The notes under the pieces were generated by a model. It was not told the origin of the DNA. It saw nothing but the letters and a program-made list of their open reading frames with translations, and did not search any database. Shown one piece after another: positions 1 to 10,375 of a stretch of 64,000 nucleotides of DNA. The DNA comes from Enterobacter mori. Its GTDB lineage: Bacteria; Pseudomonadota; Gammaproteobacteria; Enterobacterales; Enterobacteriaceae. The position numbers were made by a program, and so were the translations under genes. The stretch's first letter is position 1. Every line of letters starts with the position of its first letter. The DNA is taken from NCBI RefSeq assembly GCF_025244905.1, contig NZ_CP104285.1, positions 2,046,001 to 2,110,000 of the forward strand, in the 5' to 3' direction.

Positions 1-341
1 TTCAGCAGCAGGTCGTGTCCACCGGCGACAACTTCCTGGATAATGGCTTCGAAAGGTCGGTTATGCCAGACCACTTTGATATCAATAGGAACACCCGCTT
101 CCAGGTAATATTTCGCCTGTTCACGGATCCACGCGGTACGCTGGCTGATGACGCCCTGACGCATAGCGGTGCGCTCGTCAGGCGACAGAAGGGTGGTCAT
201 CTCATACGAGAAGTCATAGATCGGCAAAAACGCTTTGATTTTGCCACCAATCCGTTGATGTAAATACACAGCACGTCGTAATGCCGGCTGATCGTCCTGA
301 TTCGGGTCGATAGCTACCAGCATGTTTTGATACTTGGCCAT
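1..341 (-). CDS. uspE: Universal stress protein E, N-terminal part (cut by window edge)
   Basis: The reverse strand from 341 reads [20 protein letters not shown] and continues to the window edge without a stop. This is the start of UspE, a cytoplasmic protein with two tandem Usp domains linked to stress resistance and cell-cell interaction. About 113 of an expected ~315 residues are present. The opening strand followed by VAID is the usual Usp ATP-binding-fold start. Its position beside fnr matches E. coli. An AAGGAGA-type ribosome site lies just upstream of the ATG. The call is secure; only the truncation limits it. Confidence 0.93.
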   Translation of the reverse strand, partial: MAKYQNMLVAIDPNQDDQPALRRAVYLHQRIGGKIKAFLPIYDFSYEMTTLLSPDERTAMRQGVISQRTAWIREQAKYYLEAGVPIDIKVVWHNRPFEAIIQEVVAGGHDLLL

Positions 342-450
342 ACAGGTCTCCTTACTACTGTCACCACAGTCTGTAATTAAAAGAGTAACCTATATATCTT
401 GAATGAAACAGGGGGGAGGTTTTGTCAGATCAATAAATCATGCAAATTTA

Positions 451-645
451 TCAAAGAAGCAGAACGGTCACCGTCACCGCGATAAACGCAATCAACAGCA
501 GCACCATCACCGCTATTGCAAAGGTCGTTGAATCCTGCACATAGGTCTTTTCCTCTCCCTTCATAGGGCCGACAAGCATGATCCAGATGAATATGAAGGT
601 GATTGAGGCAATAACGACTGAAACGAAAAATAAACTTTCTCTCAA
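451..645 (-). CDS. Small two-helix membrane protein between uspE and fnr
   Basis: This 64-residue protein has two hydrophobic stretches (about residues 5-27 and 42-64) joined by a short charged loop containing GPMKGEEKTYVQD, so it should be a small inner-membrane hairpin. The start is a TTG, preceded at about 7 bases by GAGG. I do not recognise a named family. E. coli has no gene at exactly this place between uspE and fnr, although small membrane proteins are common nearby (ynaJ). No function is assigned. Confidence 0.6.
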   Translation of the reverse strand: MRESLFFVSVVIASITFIFIWIMLVGPMKGEEKTYVQDSTTFAIAVMVLLLIAFIAVTVTVLLL

Positions 646-771
646 ATCATAACCTCAACGGGAACGTGCCAGGCGTAGACCAGGGAGTGGGAGCGGTTGA
701 AAAGGACAATGTAAAATGCCAGTCCCGTCATCACGAAAATGTACGAAACTGGCATGAATCATTCGGGGATT

Positions 772-1524
772 TTATGCGACGTTGCGGGCGTGCCCGGCGA
801 GAACCGCCAGCGCTTCACCATTTTCGATGGTGATGTACTTACCTTTAACCGCAAGCATGCCGCTTTTCTGGAAACGTCCCAGCAGACGGCTGATGGTTTC
901 AACGGTCAGGCCCAGGTAGTTACCGATATCGCCACGCGTCATCGTCAGACGGAATTCACGCGGGGAGAAACCACGCTCGGCAAAGCGGCGGGAGAGGTTA
1001 TAGATAAACGCGGCCAGGCGCTCTTCGGCATTCTTTTTGGAAAGCAGCAGGATCATGTCCTGGTCGCCTTTGATCTCACCGCTCATCAGACGCATCATCT
1101 GCTGACGCAGGTTAGGCATCTTACCGGACAGATCGTCCAGGGTTTCAAACGGGATTTCACAAACCATTGAGGTTTCGAGTGCCTGAGCAAAGCTCGGGTG
1201 ATGGCCCGTGCCGATAGCATCAAAGCCCACCAGGTCGCCCGCCAGATGGAAGCCGGTGATCTGCTCATCACCCTGTTCGGTGATGGTGTAGCTCTTGATG
1301 GTGCCAGAACGGATAGCATAGAGCGATTTCAGTTCGTCTCCCGCTTTAAACAGCGTCTGCCCTTTCTGAATAGGCTTTTTACGCTCGATGATATTATCAA
1401 GCTGATCGAGTTCATGCTCATTCAGGGTAAACGGGATACAGAGCTGGCTGATGCTGCAATCCTGGCAATGGATAGCACAACCGCCAGACTGAATGCGTCG
1501 TATAATTCGCTTTTCCGGGATCAT
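772..1524 (-). CDS. fnr: FNR, oxygen-sensing global transcription regulator
   Basis: FNR is the cytoplasmic CRP-family regulator that switches genes for anaerobic life. The 250-residue product is nearly identical to E. coli FNR. Cluster-binding Cys20, Cys23 and Cys29 lie in [16 protein letters not shown], and the fourth ligand is in SMVCEIPFE near residue 122. The C-terminal helix-turn-helix carries the DNA-reading residues in ETISRLLGR. The reading frame also opens from a TTG at 1536 (MSKP), but the ATG at 1524 (MIPEKR) matches the known protein. An FNR-like box lies 20 bases upstream of the start, which fits autorepression. Confidence 0.98.
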   Translation of the reverse strand: MIPEKRIIRRIQSGGCAIHCQDCSISQLCIPFTLNEHELDQLDNIIERKKPIQKGQTLFKAGDELKSLYAIRSGTIKSYTITEQGDEQITGFHLAGDLVGFDAIGTGHHPSFAQALETSMVCEIPFETLDDLSGKMPNLRQQMMRLMSGEIKGDQDMILLLSKKNAEERLAAFIYNLSRRFAERGFSPREFRLTMTRGDIGNYLGLTVETISRLLGRFQKSGMLAVKGKYITIENGEALAVLAGHARNVA

Positions 1525-1543
1525 AGGTTTGCTCAAGCCTTAA

Positions 1544-1557
1544 TTGATATTGGTCAA
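1544..1557 (-). promoter_or_regulatory. FNR-like box upstream of fnr
   Basis: TTGATATTGGTCAA matches the FNR consensus TTGAT-N4-ATCAA with one change in the right half. It lies about 20 bases before the fnr ATG, so binding there should block fnr transcription. FNR is known to repress its own gene in E. coli; use of this site is inferred. Confidence 0.7.
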
Positions 1558-1612
1558 TTTTAACATCTTTTTGGTAAGTACGTAAGCCTGGCGAACCCTC
1601 AATAAGGACAAG

Positions 1613-1631
1613 TGGCGACATTGTGTCGCCA
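1613..1631. repeat. Perfect 8-bp inverted repeat between ogt and fnr
   Basis: TGGCGACA-TTG-TGTCGCCA is a perfect palindrome with a 3-base centre, lying 89 bases upstream of the fnr start and 77 bases past the ogt stop. No T-run follows it on either strand, so it is not a standard intrinsic terminator. It could be a protein-binding site or a weak end-of-transcript hairpin. Confidence 0.4.
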
Positions 1632-1707
1632 TCTTCTTGAAATTCCACAAATTGCTTATGGATTCTTACCCTAACCGGAAGAAAATTAAGCACTAAAAGC
1701 CTGGTTT

Positions 1708-2223
1708 CTACAGCAAAAGATACCCTTCATGGCGCAGTAGCCACTCTTTTCGCTGCACGCCACCGGCATAGCCCGTCATGGTGCCGTTGCGGCCAATCAC
1801 GCGGTGGCAGGGAACCACAATGCTGACCGGGTTGGAGCCGTTTGCGGCCCCCACTGCGCGCGCCGCGCCCGCACGGCCTAACTGCTCTGCGAGCTGACCA
1901 TAATGCATGACGTGTCCGCACGGAATCGACCGCAGGGCCTGCCATACTTCGCGCTGGAAAGGGGTGCCAGCCGTGGCGGTCGGCAGAGTGTCAATGATGC
2001 TGAGATCGCCCTCGAAGTACGCCGCAAGCTTGTCGCTCAGCCCACCCGGGTTGACGGCGCTGATACGCTCAAAACCCTGAGCACGATAATGAATGTTCAG
2101 CAGCTCTTCCATGCGGTCGCTGTGCTCTTCCCATTCGACGGCGCGAAGATTGAACGCCTCATCAGCGATAACCCACAGCGGTCCCAGCGGCGTTGCAATC
2201 TTATCTTCGAGTAATCTCAGCAT
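1708..2223 (-). CDS. ogt: O6-alkylguanine-DNA alkyltransferase Ogt
   Basis: Ogt removes alkyl groups from O6-alkylguanine (and O4-alkylthymine) in DNA by transferring them to its own cysteine, a one-time repair. The 171-residue protein ends in the methyltransferase domain with the active-site motif [24 protein letters not shown] and the preceding [11 protein letters not shown] helix region are typical of the family. The ATG at 2223 is chosen over the one at 2229 because AGGA sits at proper spacing only for the former, and it gives the family start [14 protein letters not shown]. Gene order fnr-ogt-abg is as in E. coli. Confidence 0.97.
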   Translation of the reverse strand: MLRLLEDKIATPLGPLWVIADEAFNLRAVEWEEHSDRMEELLNIHYRAQGFERISAVNPGGLSDKLAAYFEGDLSIIDTLPTATAGTPFQREVWQALRSIPCGHVMHYGQLAEQLGRAGAARAVGAANGSNPVSIVVPCHRVIGRNGTMTGYAGGVQRKEWLLRHEGYLLL

Positions 2224-2233
2224 CCTCATTCCT

Positions 2234-3760
2234 TTAGTTCAGCCTCGGGTATATTCCCGGTCCAATCGGCAGGCCGACAAGATACCACGCCACCAACATT
2301 ACCAGCCATACTCCTAAAAAGATAAGCGGATAAGGCAAGACGAGCGAATAGTAGGTACCCAGTTTGGCTTCCGGTTTATAGCGCTGCAGGAAGCCTAAAA
2401 ACAGCGGAACAAACGGTGAAACCGGTGCCAGCGGAATGACCGAGGAGTCTGCGATGCGGAACAGGATCTGGGCAAAAGCCGGGTGGAAGCCCAGCATCAT
2501 AAACATCGGCACGAAGATCGGCGCCAGAATTGACCAGATGGCGGAGCCGCTGGCGATAAACATGCACAGCAGTGATGAAAGTAGCGCCAGGCCGACAAAC
2601 GCCGGTACGCCGCTTAACCCGGCAGCCTCCAGCGCGTCGGTCAGGCCCACGGCCATAAACTTGCCCATGTTGCTCCAGTTAAACATCGCCACGAACTGCG
2701 CCAGGGGAAACACCATCACGATGAAGCCCGCCATCTCTTTCATCGGCTCGATCATCAACTGCGGCAGATCGCCCTGACGGCGGATTTTGCCGGTGGCGAT
2801 ACCGTAGGCGAGCGAAACGACAAAGAAGAAGAGGATAATCAGCGGCACGATGCCCTGAATAAACGGCGACGGCAGGACGGTATGTTTAACCGGATCGCGC
2901 AATATGCCGTTTTCCGGCACCACCATCAGTGCCACCAGCGCGATAAAGGCCAGCGAGACCACGCCAGCCACGCGCAGGCCGAAGCGCTGCTCTTTGCTCA
3001 GGGTTTCCAGCTTTTCATCGCTACGGCCTTCCCATTTACCCAGCCGAGGCTCGATGATCCTATCGGTAATCAGCCCGCCAACAATCGTCAGGACAATCAC
3101 CGAGCTGGCCATAAAGTACCAGTTGTCGATCACGCTGACGTGCATTGCCGCATCGATGGTTTTCGCCGCCTCCGTGCTGATGCCGGAGAGCAGCACGTCG
3201 GTGGTAACGATCAGCAGGTTAGCGGTAAATCCGCAGCCTACGCCCGCAATCGCCGACAGCAGGCCCGCCACGGGGTGGCGCCCGACGGCGAGGAAGATCA
3301 GCGCCCCCATCGGCGGCATGATCACCAACGCGGCATCGGAGGAGATATGGCTGAAGAAGGCGATAAACAGCACCATATAGCTCGCGTAGCGCGCGCTGAC
3401 GTGAGAAGCCATCTTCACCATTAACGCGGGCAGCAAGCCCACGCGTTCCGCCAGCCCGGCACCCAGCACCAGCGCCAGAATGGCGCCCAGCGGGGCGAAA
3501 CCGCTGAAATTCTTAATCACGTTGGGTAAAAACCAGTGCAACCCGTCAACGCTGAGCAGGTTTTTCACCGCCACCAGGCTGCCGTCAGCCGGACTTCGCA
3601 CGCTCACGTCAAAGGCGGAGAGTACGGCGGTGGCGAGCATCAAAATCACAATCAGATAGATAAAAAGCAGGAAAGGGTGCGGCACTTTATTGCCGATCCT
3701 TTCAACCCAGCCATAGAGCTTACCGGATGGGGAATGCGAAGGTATGGATGACATACTCAT
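2234..3760 (-). CDS. abgT: p-Aminobenzoyl-glutamate transporter AbgT
   Basis: AbgT is an inner-membrane transporter for p-aminobenzoyl-glutamate, a folate breakdown product. The 508-residue protein starts [20 protein letters not shown], as E. coli AbgT does, and is strongly hydrophobic along its length. The frame stays open upstream to 3844, but AGGAACGCCC before the ATG at 3760 and the family length fix the start. It is the last gene of abgA-abgB-abgT and lies 41 bases after abgB. Imported substrate would be split by AbgA/AbgB. Confidence 0.97.
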   Translation of the reverse strand: MSMSSIPSHSPSGKLYGWVERIGNKVPHPFLLFIYLIVILMLATAVLSAFDVSVRSPADGSLVAVKNLLSVDGLHWFLPNVIKNFSGFAPLGAILALVLGAGLAERVGLLPALMVKMASHVSARYASYMVLFIAFFSHISSDAALVIMPPMGALIFLAVGRHPVAGLLSAIAGVGCGFTANLLIVTTDVLLSGISTEAAKTIDAAMHVSVIDNWYFMASSVIVLTIVGGLITDRIIEPRLGKWEGRSDEKLETLSKEQRFGLRVAGVVSLAFIALVALMVVPENGILRDPVKHTVLPSPFIQGIVPLIILFFFVVSLAYGIATGKIRRQGDLPQLMIEPMKEMAGFIVMVFPLAQFVAMFNWSNMGKFMAVGLTDALEAAGLSGVPAFVGLALLSSLLCMFIASGSAIWSILAPIFVPMFMMLGFHPAFAQILFRIADSSVIPLAPVSPFVPLFLGFLQRYKPEAKLGTYYSLVLPYPLIFLGVWLVMLVAWYLVGLPIGPGIYPRLN

Positions 3761-3801
3761 GGGCGTTCCTCGGGAGCGTTGTGTTGTTGTGTTGTGTTTT
3801 T

Positions 3802-5247
3802 TTATTTTAAAGGTGACGGTGTCACGCCCTGTGGGATCGGACACACGTACGGTTTTTCTTGTCGTTGTTGTTCAAACTCTTCACGGCATTTTTTCAGCAG
3901 CGATGCATCCTGCAGCAGATTGAGCGCGGTCGCGCCCATCACTTTTCCGGCCAGCAGCATGCCTTTGTGGGCAATAGAGGTTCGCCCCTGAGACACCAAC
4001 TGCCAGGTGTGCAGCGGCGTGCCGACGGTAAAGCAGGGGCTGAAGCACTGGGCGACCGGCATTTTCCAGCTGACGTCGCCCACGTCCGTGGAGCCAGCCA
4101 ACACGTTGTCGGTGATGGCATAGGGCGCGACTTCATCCACCAGCAGCGTCTCCTGATGACGACGGGCAAAGGCTTTACCTGCATCTCCCCCCGTTGCGGC
4201 AATATTTTTCAGGCTGTTTTGCAGATCGTTGGGCGTCAGCGTGGCGCGGATCTCGCGGGCGAAGGCGCGTTCTTCCTCCGTCCAGAGCGGCGTGCCGTAG
4301 TGCTGCAGGGCACGATACATCGCCGCCTCGAGCGTGCGGTTCGGCAGGTAGCTGGAGCAGGCTTTATCAAAGCGACACTCGACGCTGGTTTCGGTCATCA
4401 GCGCTGCGCCCTGAGCGATTTTCTCGATGCGTTCGTAAATCTGCTGCGCATCGGCCATCTCCGGGGCGCGGATCAGGTACAGCACCTCAGCCTGTGCCTG
4501 CACCACGTTGGGCGAAATCCCGCCGGTATCGGTAATGGCATAATGGACGCGCGCTTTTTCGATAATGTGTTCGTTGAGGAAGTTGGTGCCGGTGGTCATC
4601 AGCGTCACGGCGTCCAGCGCGCTGCGTCCCAGATGGGGAGAGTTGGCCGCGTGCGCCGCCACGCCGTGAAAACGCCAGGCGGCCTGAATATTCGCCAGCG
4701 TGCTGACGTTAAACATCCCGGCGAAGGCTTCCGGATGCCAGGTGACGGCGGCATCAACGTCATCAAACAGACCTTCGCGCACCATAAAGGTTTTCCCTGA
4801 GCCGCCTTCTTCACCGGGACAGCCATAAAAACGCACCGTACCGCTGCCGCCGTGCTGTTCCAGCCAGCTTTTCACCGCTACCGCGCCCGCCAGCGCCGCG
4901 GTGCCCAAGAGGTTATGCCCGCAGCCGTGGCCATTCGCCCCCGGCGTGGCGGATTGCGCCGTCGCGCAGTGCGCCTGCTGGCTTAATCCGGCCAGCGCGT
5001 CGTATTCGCCCAGCAGGGCGATGACCGGTTTCCCGCTGCCGAAGCTGGCGATAAAGGCATTTGGAATACCGCCTGCCTCGCGGGTCAGCGTGAAACCTTC
5101 GGCCTCCAGCTCGCTGGCGAGCCGTTCGGCGGACCAGAACTCTTCAAAGCGGGTTTCAGGACGATCCCAGATCGCGTCGGCAATATCGGTTAACGTCCGA
5201 CATCGCGTGTCGATCGCATCGGCAATAAAAGCGTAGTTCTCCTGCAT
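3802..5247 (-). CDS. abgB: p-Aminobenzoyl-glutamate hydrolase subunit B
   Basis: AbgB is one half of the M20-family metallohydrolase that splits p-aminobenzoyl-glutamate into p-aminobenzoate and glutamate. The 481-residue product carries M20 metal-site signatures, including [17 protein letters not shown] [12 protein letters not shown] near residue 110 and [10 protein letters not shown] after it. The ATG at 5247 (MQENYAF) overlaps the abgA stop by one base (TAATG), indicating translational coupling; this start matches E. coli rather than the longer frame to 5265. The product closely follows E. coli AbgB throughout. Confidence 0.96.
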   Translation of the reverse strand: MQENYAFIADAIDTRCRTLTDIADAIWDRPETRFEEFWSAERLASELEAEGFTLTREAGGIPNAFIASFGSGKPVIALLGEYDALAGLSQQAHCATAQSATPGANGHGCGHNLLGTAALAGAVAVKSWLEQHGGSGTVRFYGCPGEEGGSGKTFMVREGLFDDVDAAVTWHPEAFAGMFNVSTLANIQAAWRFHGVAAHAANSPHLGRSALDAVTLMTTGTNFLNEHIIEKARVHYAITDTGGISPNVVQAQAEVLYLIRAPEMADAQQIYERIEKIAQGAALMTETSVECRFDKACSSYLPNRTLEAAMYRALQHYGTPLWTEEERAFAREIRATLTPNDLQNSLKNIAATGGDAGKAFARRHQETLLVDEVAPYAITDNVLAGSTDVGDVSWKMPVAQCFSPCFTVGTPLHTWQLVSQGRTSIAHKGMLLAGKVMGATALNLLQDASLLKKCREEFEQQRQEKPYVCPIPQGVTPSPLK

Positions 5248-6557
5248 TACACACCTCGCGTCCACGGGAAATTGAGCGCAGTTCGCGCCAGCGTTTCAAT
5301 GGCGATAGCCATGACCTGCTCATCGAAGTCGAATTTTTCGTTGTGGTGTCCGGCACTCAAATCCGTGCCAAACACCATATAGGAGGCCATGCCGCCATTC
5401 TGCTGCACGCGGGCCATCATCAGCGTGGCGTCTTCGGATCCCGCCGGGGCTTTGACTTTATCAATGGCGTGCACCACGCCGGACACCTGGCTCGCCTGTT
5501 CGCGCAGGTAATCAACCCAGGCCGGTGTCGGCGCGCTGGAGGTCGCGGCACCCATCAGGCGCATCTCGGCGCTTACGCCGTAGAGCGCCGCTGCGCCGGT
5601 AATGACCGCCTGCGCGCGTTCAAAGACATACTGATTAATGGCTTCGGTTTCGCCGCGGGTCTCAACCTTGATCACGGCACTGGCGGGCACCACGTTGCGT
5701 CCGCTGCCCGCCTGCATCACGCCGACGTTCACCCGGGAGGCGCCTTCGCTGTGCGGCGCGATGCTGTGCAGGGCGAGGGCGGCCTGCGCGGCGGCGAGCA
5801 GGGCGTTACGCCCGTCCTCCGGTTTACCGCCCGCGTGTGCGGCCACGCCGGTAAAGTTCACGTCAAACTTGGTGGTGGCCATAAAGTTATCGCTGCCGCA
5901 GATCGTCGTTCCGGCAGGCACGCCGGTACCAATATGGATGGCGGTGAAATAGTCCACGCCGTCCAGCGCCCCGGCGGCAACCATGGCGCGCGCGCCGCGG
6001 GTCCCTTCTTCGGCGGGCTGGAAGATCAGCTTGAGGGTACCGTTGAGTTGCGCTTCATTCTGCTTAAGCACCTGCGCCAGCCCCAGACCAATGGTGGTAT
6101 GGCCGTCGTGCGCGCAGGCGTGCATCATTCCTGCGTTGCAGGAGGCAAACCCGTCGCGGAACGGGCGATGGCTTTCATCCAGCGCTTCGCTTAGATCAAG
6201 GGCATCCATGTCGACGCGAAACGCCAGGGTTGGACCAGGACGCCCGGTATTGAGGGTCGCCACAATGCCGGTAAACCCGCCTTCAAACGGCGTCAGCCAT
6301 TTCTCAGGCGCGCCCTGCGCCCGCGCGCGGGCAAACTCATGCGCAAGGGTAGCGGCATCGGGCAACCCCATCCGGCTTTCGGCATCGACCACGTCACGAC
6401 CCATCGCCAGTTCATAACCCAGCGAGTCCAGGATTTCCGCGACTTTCGCGGCGGTACGAAACTCTACCCAGCCGGATTCCGCAAAATGATGAAAATCGCG
6501 ACGCCATGCGCTCAACTGTGGGGATAATGTCTGGATGTACTGCGCCAGTGTGTCCAT
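5247..6557 (-). CDS. abgA: p-Aminobenzoyl-glutamate hydrolase subunit A
   Basis: AbgA is the partner of AbgB in the cytoplasmic p-aminobenzoyl-glutamate hydrolase (M20 family). The 436-residue sequence shows [26 protein letters not shown] and [15 protein letters not shown], which supply the metal and catalytic residues of the family. E. coli has CGHDGH where this protein has CAHDGH, a small change beside the metal ligand. The ATG at 6557 (MDTLAQY) is preceded by AGGAACAG and gives the E. coli length; the longer MMTGTD frame is less likely. First gene of abgABT, divergent from abgR. Confidence 0.96.
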   Translation of the reverse strand: MDTLAQYIQTLSPQLSAWRRDFHHFAESGWVEFRTAAKVAEILDSLGYELAMGRDVVDAESRMGLPDAATLAHEFARARAQGAPEKWLTPFEGGFTGIVATLNTGRPGPTLAFRVDMDALDLSEALDESHRPFRDGFASCNAGMMHACAHDGHTTIGLGLAQVLKQNEAQLNGTLKLIFQPAEEGTRGARAMVAAGALDGVDYFTAIHIGTGVPAGTTICGSDNFMATTKFDVNFTGVAAHAGGKPEDGRNALLAAAQAALALHSIAPHSEGASRVNVGVMQAGSGRNVVPASAVIKVETRGETEAINQYVFERAQAVITGAAALYGVSAEMRLMGAATSSAPTPAWVDYLREQASQVSGVVHAIDKVKAPAGSEDATLMMARVQQNGGMASYMVFGTDLSAGHHNEKFDFDEQVMAIAIETLARTALNFPWTRGV

Positions 6558-6732
6558 ATCTGTTCCTGTCATCATTAAAATATGTGAACTGCTTCACGCT
6601 GTGATAGTTTTTACTTATCACTAACCGATTTTTCACAGTTTTAACCGTTCAGGAATTACCCTCGCACATCCCTTTCTATTAAAGTAGATGACAGTTTCTT
6701 TACTCTGATAAACAACGGTTATCGGTCGGTCT

Positions 6733-7644
6733 ATGACATTCCAGATTAAATTTCATCAAATCCGGGCGTTTGTTGAAGTCGCGCGTCAGGGCAGCATTCG
6801 CGGTGCCAGCAGGACGCTGAATCTTTCGCAACCGGCGCTGACCAAATCCATCAAAGAGCTGGAGGAGGGCATAGCGGCGCAGCTTTTCGTGCGCAGGAGT
6901 AAGGGGGTCGCGTTGACCGAATGCGGTGAGGGCTTTTACCAGCGCGCCAGGTTGATTCTGGAAGAGCTGCGTGCGGCGCAGGATGATATCCGTCAGCGGC
7001 AGGGCGAACTGGCCGGGCAGATCAACATCGGAATGGGGGCCAGCGTTTCACGAAGCCTGATGCCCGCCGTCATCACCCGTTTCCATGCGCAACATCCGCA
7101 GGTTAAGGTGCGAATTATGGAAGGGCAGCTGGTGTCGATGATCAATGAATTACGCCAGGGCGAGCTGGATTTCACCATCAATACCTATTATCAGGGGCCT
7201 TACGACCATGAGTTTACGTTTGAAAAACTCTTTGAAAAACCGTTTGCAGTATTTTGTCGGGAAGGGCATCCGGCGACGGGGGCAACCTCTATTAATGAAC
7301 TTTTGCATTATAACTGGACAATGCCGACCCCGCGGGGAAGTTATTATAAGCAATTAGAGGAGGTATTTAGCGATCGCTCGCAAATACCGCGAATTGGTGT
7401 CGTCTGCGAAACCTTTTCTTCCTGCATCAGCCTTGTCGCGCAAAGTGATTTTTTAAGCATATTGCCGCAGGAGCTGGGCTGTGACCCTTTGCTGGCGCAC
7501 CGTCTGGTCATGCTGCCGGTCGTTGAGTCGCTTCCTAAAGCCACCTATTATTTAATTCAGCGCCGTGATTCACGTCAGACGCCCCTTGCCGAATCATTAA
7601 TTACGCAATTCAGAAGGGAAGCGAGAAAAATAGTCGTTGCGTGA
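6733..7644 (+). CDS. abgR: LysR-type regulator AbgR of the abg operon
   Basis: AbgR is the LysR-family regulator placed divergently from abgABT, which it presumably controls. The 303-residue protein has the N-terminal winged helix (FVEVARQGSIRGASRTLNLS, then QPALTKSIKELEEG) followed by a substrate-binding effector domain opening at INIGMGASVSRSLMPAV. It aligns by eye with E. coli AbgR over its full length. The 175-base gap to abgA should hold the shared promoter and operator; its inducer is not visible from sequence. Confidence 0.95.
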   Translation: MTFQIKFHQIRAFVEVARQGSIRGASRTLNLSQPALTKSIKELEEGIAAQLFVRRSKGVALTECGEGFYQRARLILEELRAAQDDIRQRQGELAGQINIGMGASVSRSLMPAVITRFHAQHPQVKVRIMEGQLVSMINELRQGELDFTINTYYQGPYDHEFTFEKLFEKPFAVFCREGHPATGATSINELLHYNWTMPTPRGSYYKQLEEVFSDRSQIPRIGVVCETFSSCISLVAQSDFLSILPQELGCDPLLAHRLVMLPVVESLPKATYYLIQRRDSRQTPLAESLITQFRREARKIVVA

Positions 7645-7943
7645 AATATATAATATAAAAAAACAGGATCTGCCCGACATCAGACAGACCCTATAGTACA
7701 CACAGCAGTACATCCTTTTGCCAGTCCTGAGTATTATATCCATGAGGCAGGTATATTTAGGTATAACACCTTTCCCAAAAAATGAAAGGCGGGCGAGTGA
7801 TTGATTTTATAAAAATTTAGCGCAAATAACTTATTTTAACTTTACTGAAGTTTTTGTTAAGTATGCTTTAAGTGTTTTTAATAATGGCTATATATATTCA
7901 TCAGGATAATATGTATCTCGCCCCGCATTCTGCAGGGGGTGAT
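7645..7943. other. AT-rich gap downstream of abgR
   Basis: No credible open frame lies here. An imperfect stem (GGATCTG pairing with CAGACC, one bulged base) sits near 7670-7692 just after the abgR stop and may end its transcript, but no T-run follows. The rest is AT-rich with no clear element until the smrA promoter. Confidence 0.4.
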
Positions 7944-7972
7944 TGAGGCGCCTGTCTGGCGCAGGTATAGTA
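7944..7972 (+). promoter_or_regulatory. Sigma-70-type promoter of smrA
   Basis: TTGAGG (7944-7949) and TATAGT (7967-7972) are separated by exactly 17 bases, a good -35/-10 pair. Transcription would begin near 7979, leaving a leader of about 22 bases containing GGAGG before the smrA ATG. A GCGCC/GGCGC hairpin (7948-7962) lies between the two elements. Confidence 0.6.
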
Positions 7973-8000
7973 CAAGCCCAGATGTAGCCGGAGGATTTCC

Positions 8001-8564
8001 ATGAACCCTGACGACAAATCCCTTTTTCTTGACGCCATGGAAGATGTTCAGCCCCTGAAACGCTGCACGGATATCCACTGGCAGCAAAGCCGTAATTCAC
8101 GGGCCCGCCAGGACATTGATACCGAGCAGCTCGACAACTTTCTGACCCTGGGTTTTCTGGAATTGCTGCCGCTCGAAGAGCCGCTGATGTTCCAGCGCGA
8201 AGGGGTTCAGCAGGGCGTTATTGATAAGCTGCGTTCCGGTAAATATTCCCGTCAGGCCAGCTTAACCCTTTTACGTCAGCCCGCCGAACGCTGCCGTCAG
8301 ATGCTGTATTCTTTTATCCGGCAGGCCAGTCGTGACGGGCTGCGTAATCTGATTATCGTGCACGGCAAAGGGCGTGAGCTGAAGTCACACCCTAATGTGG
8401 TGCGCAGCTATCTGGCGCGTTGGTTGACGGAGTTCGAGGAAGTGCAGGCCTTCTGCGTGGCGCTGCCGCATCACGGCGGCAGCGGGGCTTGCTATGTTTC
8501 ACTGCGAAAATCTGACGAAGCGAAACAGGAGACCTGGGAGCGGCACGCCAAGCGCAGCCGCTAG
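8001..8564 (+). CDS. smrA: Smr-domain protein SmrA (YdaL)
   Basis: SmrA is a small protein with a C-terminal Smr (MutS2-related) domain; in E. coli, YdaL shows DNA nicking activity. The 187-residue product matches it throughout, with MNPDDKSLFLDAMEDVQPLK at the start and the Smr signature HGKGRE (about residues 120-125) plus ALPHHGGSGACYVSLR near the end. GGAGG precedes the ATG at good spacing. Gene order abgR-smrA is as in E. coli, but the next E. coli gene (dgcM) is absent and a chemotaxis receptor follows instead. Confidence 0.95.
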   Translation: MNPDDKSLFLDAMEDVQPLKRCTDIHWQQSRNSRARQDIDTEQLDNFLTLGFLELLPLEEPLMFQREGVQQGVIDKLRSGKYSRQASLTLLRQPAERCRQMLYSFIRQASRDGLRNLIIVHGKGRELKSHPNVVRSYLARWLTEFEEVQAFCVALPHHGGSGACYVSLRKSDEAKQETWERHAKRSR

Positions 8565-8573
8565 CGTTACGGC

Positions 8574-10232
8574 TTAGAACGTTTCCCAGTGATTGTCGCC
8601 CGACGCACTGGCCGTTGCCGGGCGCAACAGCTGCGGCGTTTTCACATTTTTGGGGCGCGGCGCGGCGCTTTCCTGCACGTTCAGGCGAAATGCGGCCACG
8701 GCCTGACGCAATTGCTCGGACTGGTCTTCCAGGGCCGCTGCGGCCGTGGCGGATTCCTGTACCAGCGCGGCGTTTTGCTGCGTTACGCTGTCCATCTGCG
8801 ATACGGCCAGGCTCACCTGCTCAATACCGCGGCTCTGCTCGTCAGATGCTGACGAAATTTCGCCCATAATATCGGTGACGCGAGTGACTGCTGCGACGAT
8901 CTCTTTCATCGTTGTACCAGCCTCGCTCACCTGTTCAGAGCCGGTGTTGACCCGGCTGACGGAATTCTCAATCAGTCCTTTGATCTCCTTCGCCGCCTGG
9001 GCGCTGCGGCTCGCCAGCGTACGGACTTCACCGGCAACAACCGCAAAGCCACGGCCTTGCTCCCCGGCGCGAGCGGCTTCCACCGCCGCGTTAAGCGCCA
9101 GAATATTCGTCTGGAAGGCGATGCTGTCAATTACGCCGGTGATGTGCGCGATTTGCTGCGAACTGTCGGCAATTTCGGTCATCGTGCGAACCACGTTATC
9201 CACGACGTGACCGCCGCGTGCGGCCGTTTCTGAGGCATTTTTCGCCAGCAACGTAGCCTGACGCGCGTTATCGGAGTTCTGTTTAACCGTTGCGGTCAGC
9301 TCTTCCATACTGGCGGCAGTCTCTTCCAGCGAGGCAGCCTGCTGTTCGGTACGGGCCGAGAGGTCGTTGCTCCCGGCGGCAATTTCACCCGCACCGGTAT
9401 AGATCGAATCCGTGCTCCCGCGTACGGCACTGACCGTGTTAACCAGCGACTGCTGCATCTCATGCAGGCCAGCCGCCAGCTGTCCCATCTCATTGCGGCC
9501 AGAGATATCGACGTTTTGCGTCAGATCGCCGCCCGCGATGGTGCGGATGTGGTTCATGATGGTTTTGAGCGGTTTCAGCAGCAGGTGTTGTAAACCCTGC
9601 CAGATCACGACCAGTACGGCGATCACTGCCAGGAAAATGCCTGCCAGCGTCCACTGCATCTGCGTAAAGCTGCTCTGGTTTTCTTGTGTCGCCGCTTTAA
9701 GCAGGGTGTTGTTTTCGGCACGCCAGCGGTTATAGACCGCTTCCATCCCGTCCTGCGCCTGCTGGGCATCCAGGTCACCGTAAGCCTGGTAGTTGTCGGC
9801 GCGCAGATACTCAATCGACAGACGCATCACCTCGTGCATTTGATTCCAGGATTTCTGCATCTCTTCGGTTAAGGCTGCGTTTTGGCCATTAACCTGCGGC
9901 ATTTTCTGCCACTCTTTGTTATAGGCTTCGGCTTTCGCCAGAGAGTCATTGGCGGTGCCTAACAGCTTGTTGATCGCCGCGAGGGACGCAGGATCGCGCT
10001 GGTTTTTCAGGTAACGGATCGCCACGCGGGTGACGGTAACGCGCGTTTTTATCAGCGTATTGACGCTGTCGCTCAGGCTCTCCTGCTGGGCATTGAGCAC
10101 CCCGGAGTTCTGGAAGTTATGGCGATCGTTGCTGACGGCAGAGTAGAACAACCCTCCCGTGACAACTTGCAGCAGACAGAATATGGTGAGGGCAAAGATA
10201 ATACCGGTAATTACGTGCAGATTTTTCAGCAT
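8574..10232 (-). CDS. Methyl-accepting chemotaxis protein (Tsr/Tar-like)
   Basis: This is a 552-residue inner-membrane chemoreceptor. A first membrane helix lies at residues 7-30, a four-helix-type periplasmic domain follows to about 190, a second helix spans about 192-212, then HAMP and a long signalling coiled coil. The conserved hairpin tip ([20 protein letters not shown], then [17 protein letters not shown]) contacts CheA/CheW. The C-terminus is NHWETF, the pentapeptide type that tethers CheR and CheB, so this is a full-length, high-abundance type receptor. The ligand cannot be read from sequence. A sigma-28-like promoter lies just upstream. Confidence 0.95.
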   Translation of the reverse strand: MLKNLHVITGIIFALTIFCLLQVVTGGLFYSAVSNDRHNFQNSGVLNAQQESLSDSVNTLIKTRVTVTRVAIRYLKNQRDPASLAAINKLLGTANDSLAKAEAYNKEWQKMPQVNGQNAALTEEMQKSWNQMHEVMRLSIEYLRADNYQAYGDLDAQQAQDGMEAVYNRWRAENNTLLKAATQENQSSFTQMQWTLAGIFLAVIAVLVVIWQGLQHLLLKPLKTIMNHIRTIAGGDLTQNVDISGRNEMGQLAAGLHEMQQSLVNTVSAVRGSTDSIYTGAGEIAAGSNDLSARTEQQAASLEETAASMEELTATVKQNSDNARQATLLAKNASETAARGGHVVDNVVRTMTEIADSSQQIAHITGVIDSIAFQTNILALNAAVEAARAGEQGRGFAVVAGEVRTLASRSAQAAKEIKGLIENSVSRVNTGSEQVSEAGTTMKEIVAAVTRVTDIMGEISSASDEQSRGIEQVSLAVSQMDSVTQQNAALVQESATAAAALEDQSEQLRQAVAAFRLNVQESAAPRPKNVKTPQLLRPATASASGDNHWETF

Positions 10233-10271
10233 AGCGGTCGTCCGTTAGAGAGATGCAGAGGTACATCAATA

Positions 10272-10298
10272 CTATCGTCGTATAGAATTTAAACTTTA
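10272..10298 (-). promoter_or_regulatory. Sigma-28 (FliA)-type promoter of the chemoreceptor gene
   Basis: On the minus strand TAAAGTTT (10298-10291), 11 bases, then GACGATAG (10279-10272) match the FliA consensus TAAAGTTT-N11-GCCGATAA with two changes in the -10. It ends 39 bases before the receptor ATG. This ties the receptor to the late flagellar regulon. Confidence 0.78.
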
Positions 10299-10375
10299 AT
10301 TTCACTCGTGCTTAACTTAGGGCTCCGATCGGGAACCTGTTGTAAATCCGGATCATTTTCATGAGGAAGGTCAAC

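Noticed and set aside
1525..1536. TTG start adding MSKP to FNR
   Set aside because: The ATG at 1524 gives the well-known 250-residue FNR; the TTG would lie beside the FNR box.
3859..4800. A 313-codon plus-strand frame inside abgB
   Set aside because: Antisense shadow of a highly conserved enzyme gene; no start context or recognisable motif.
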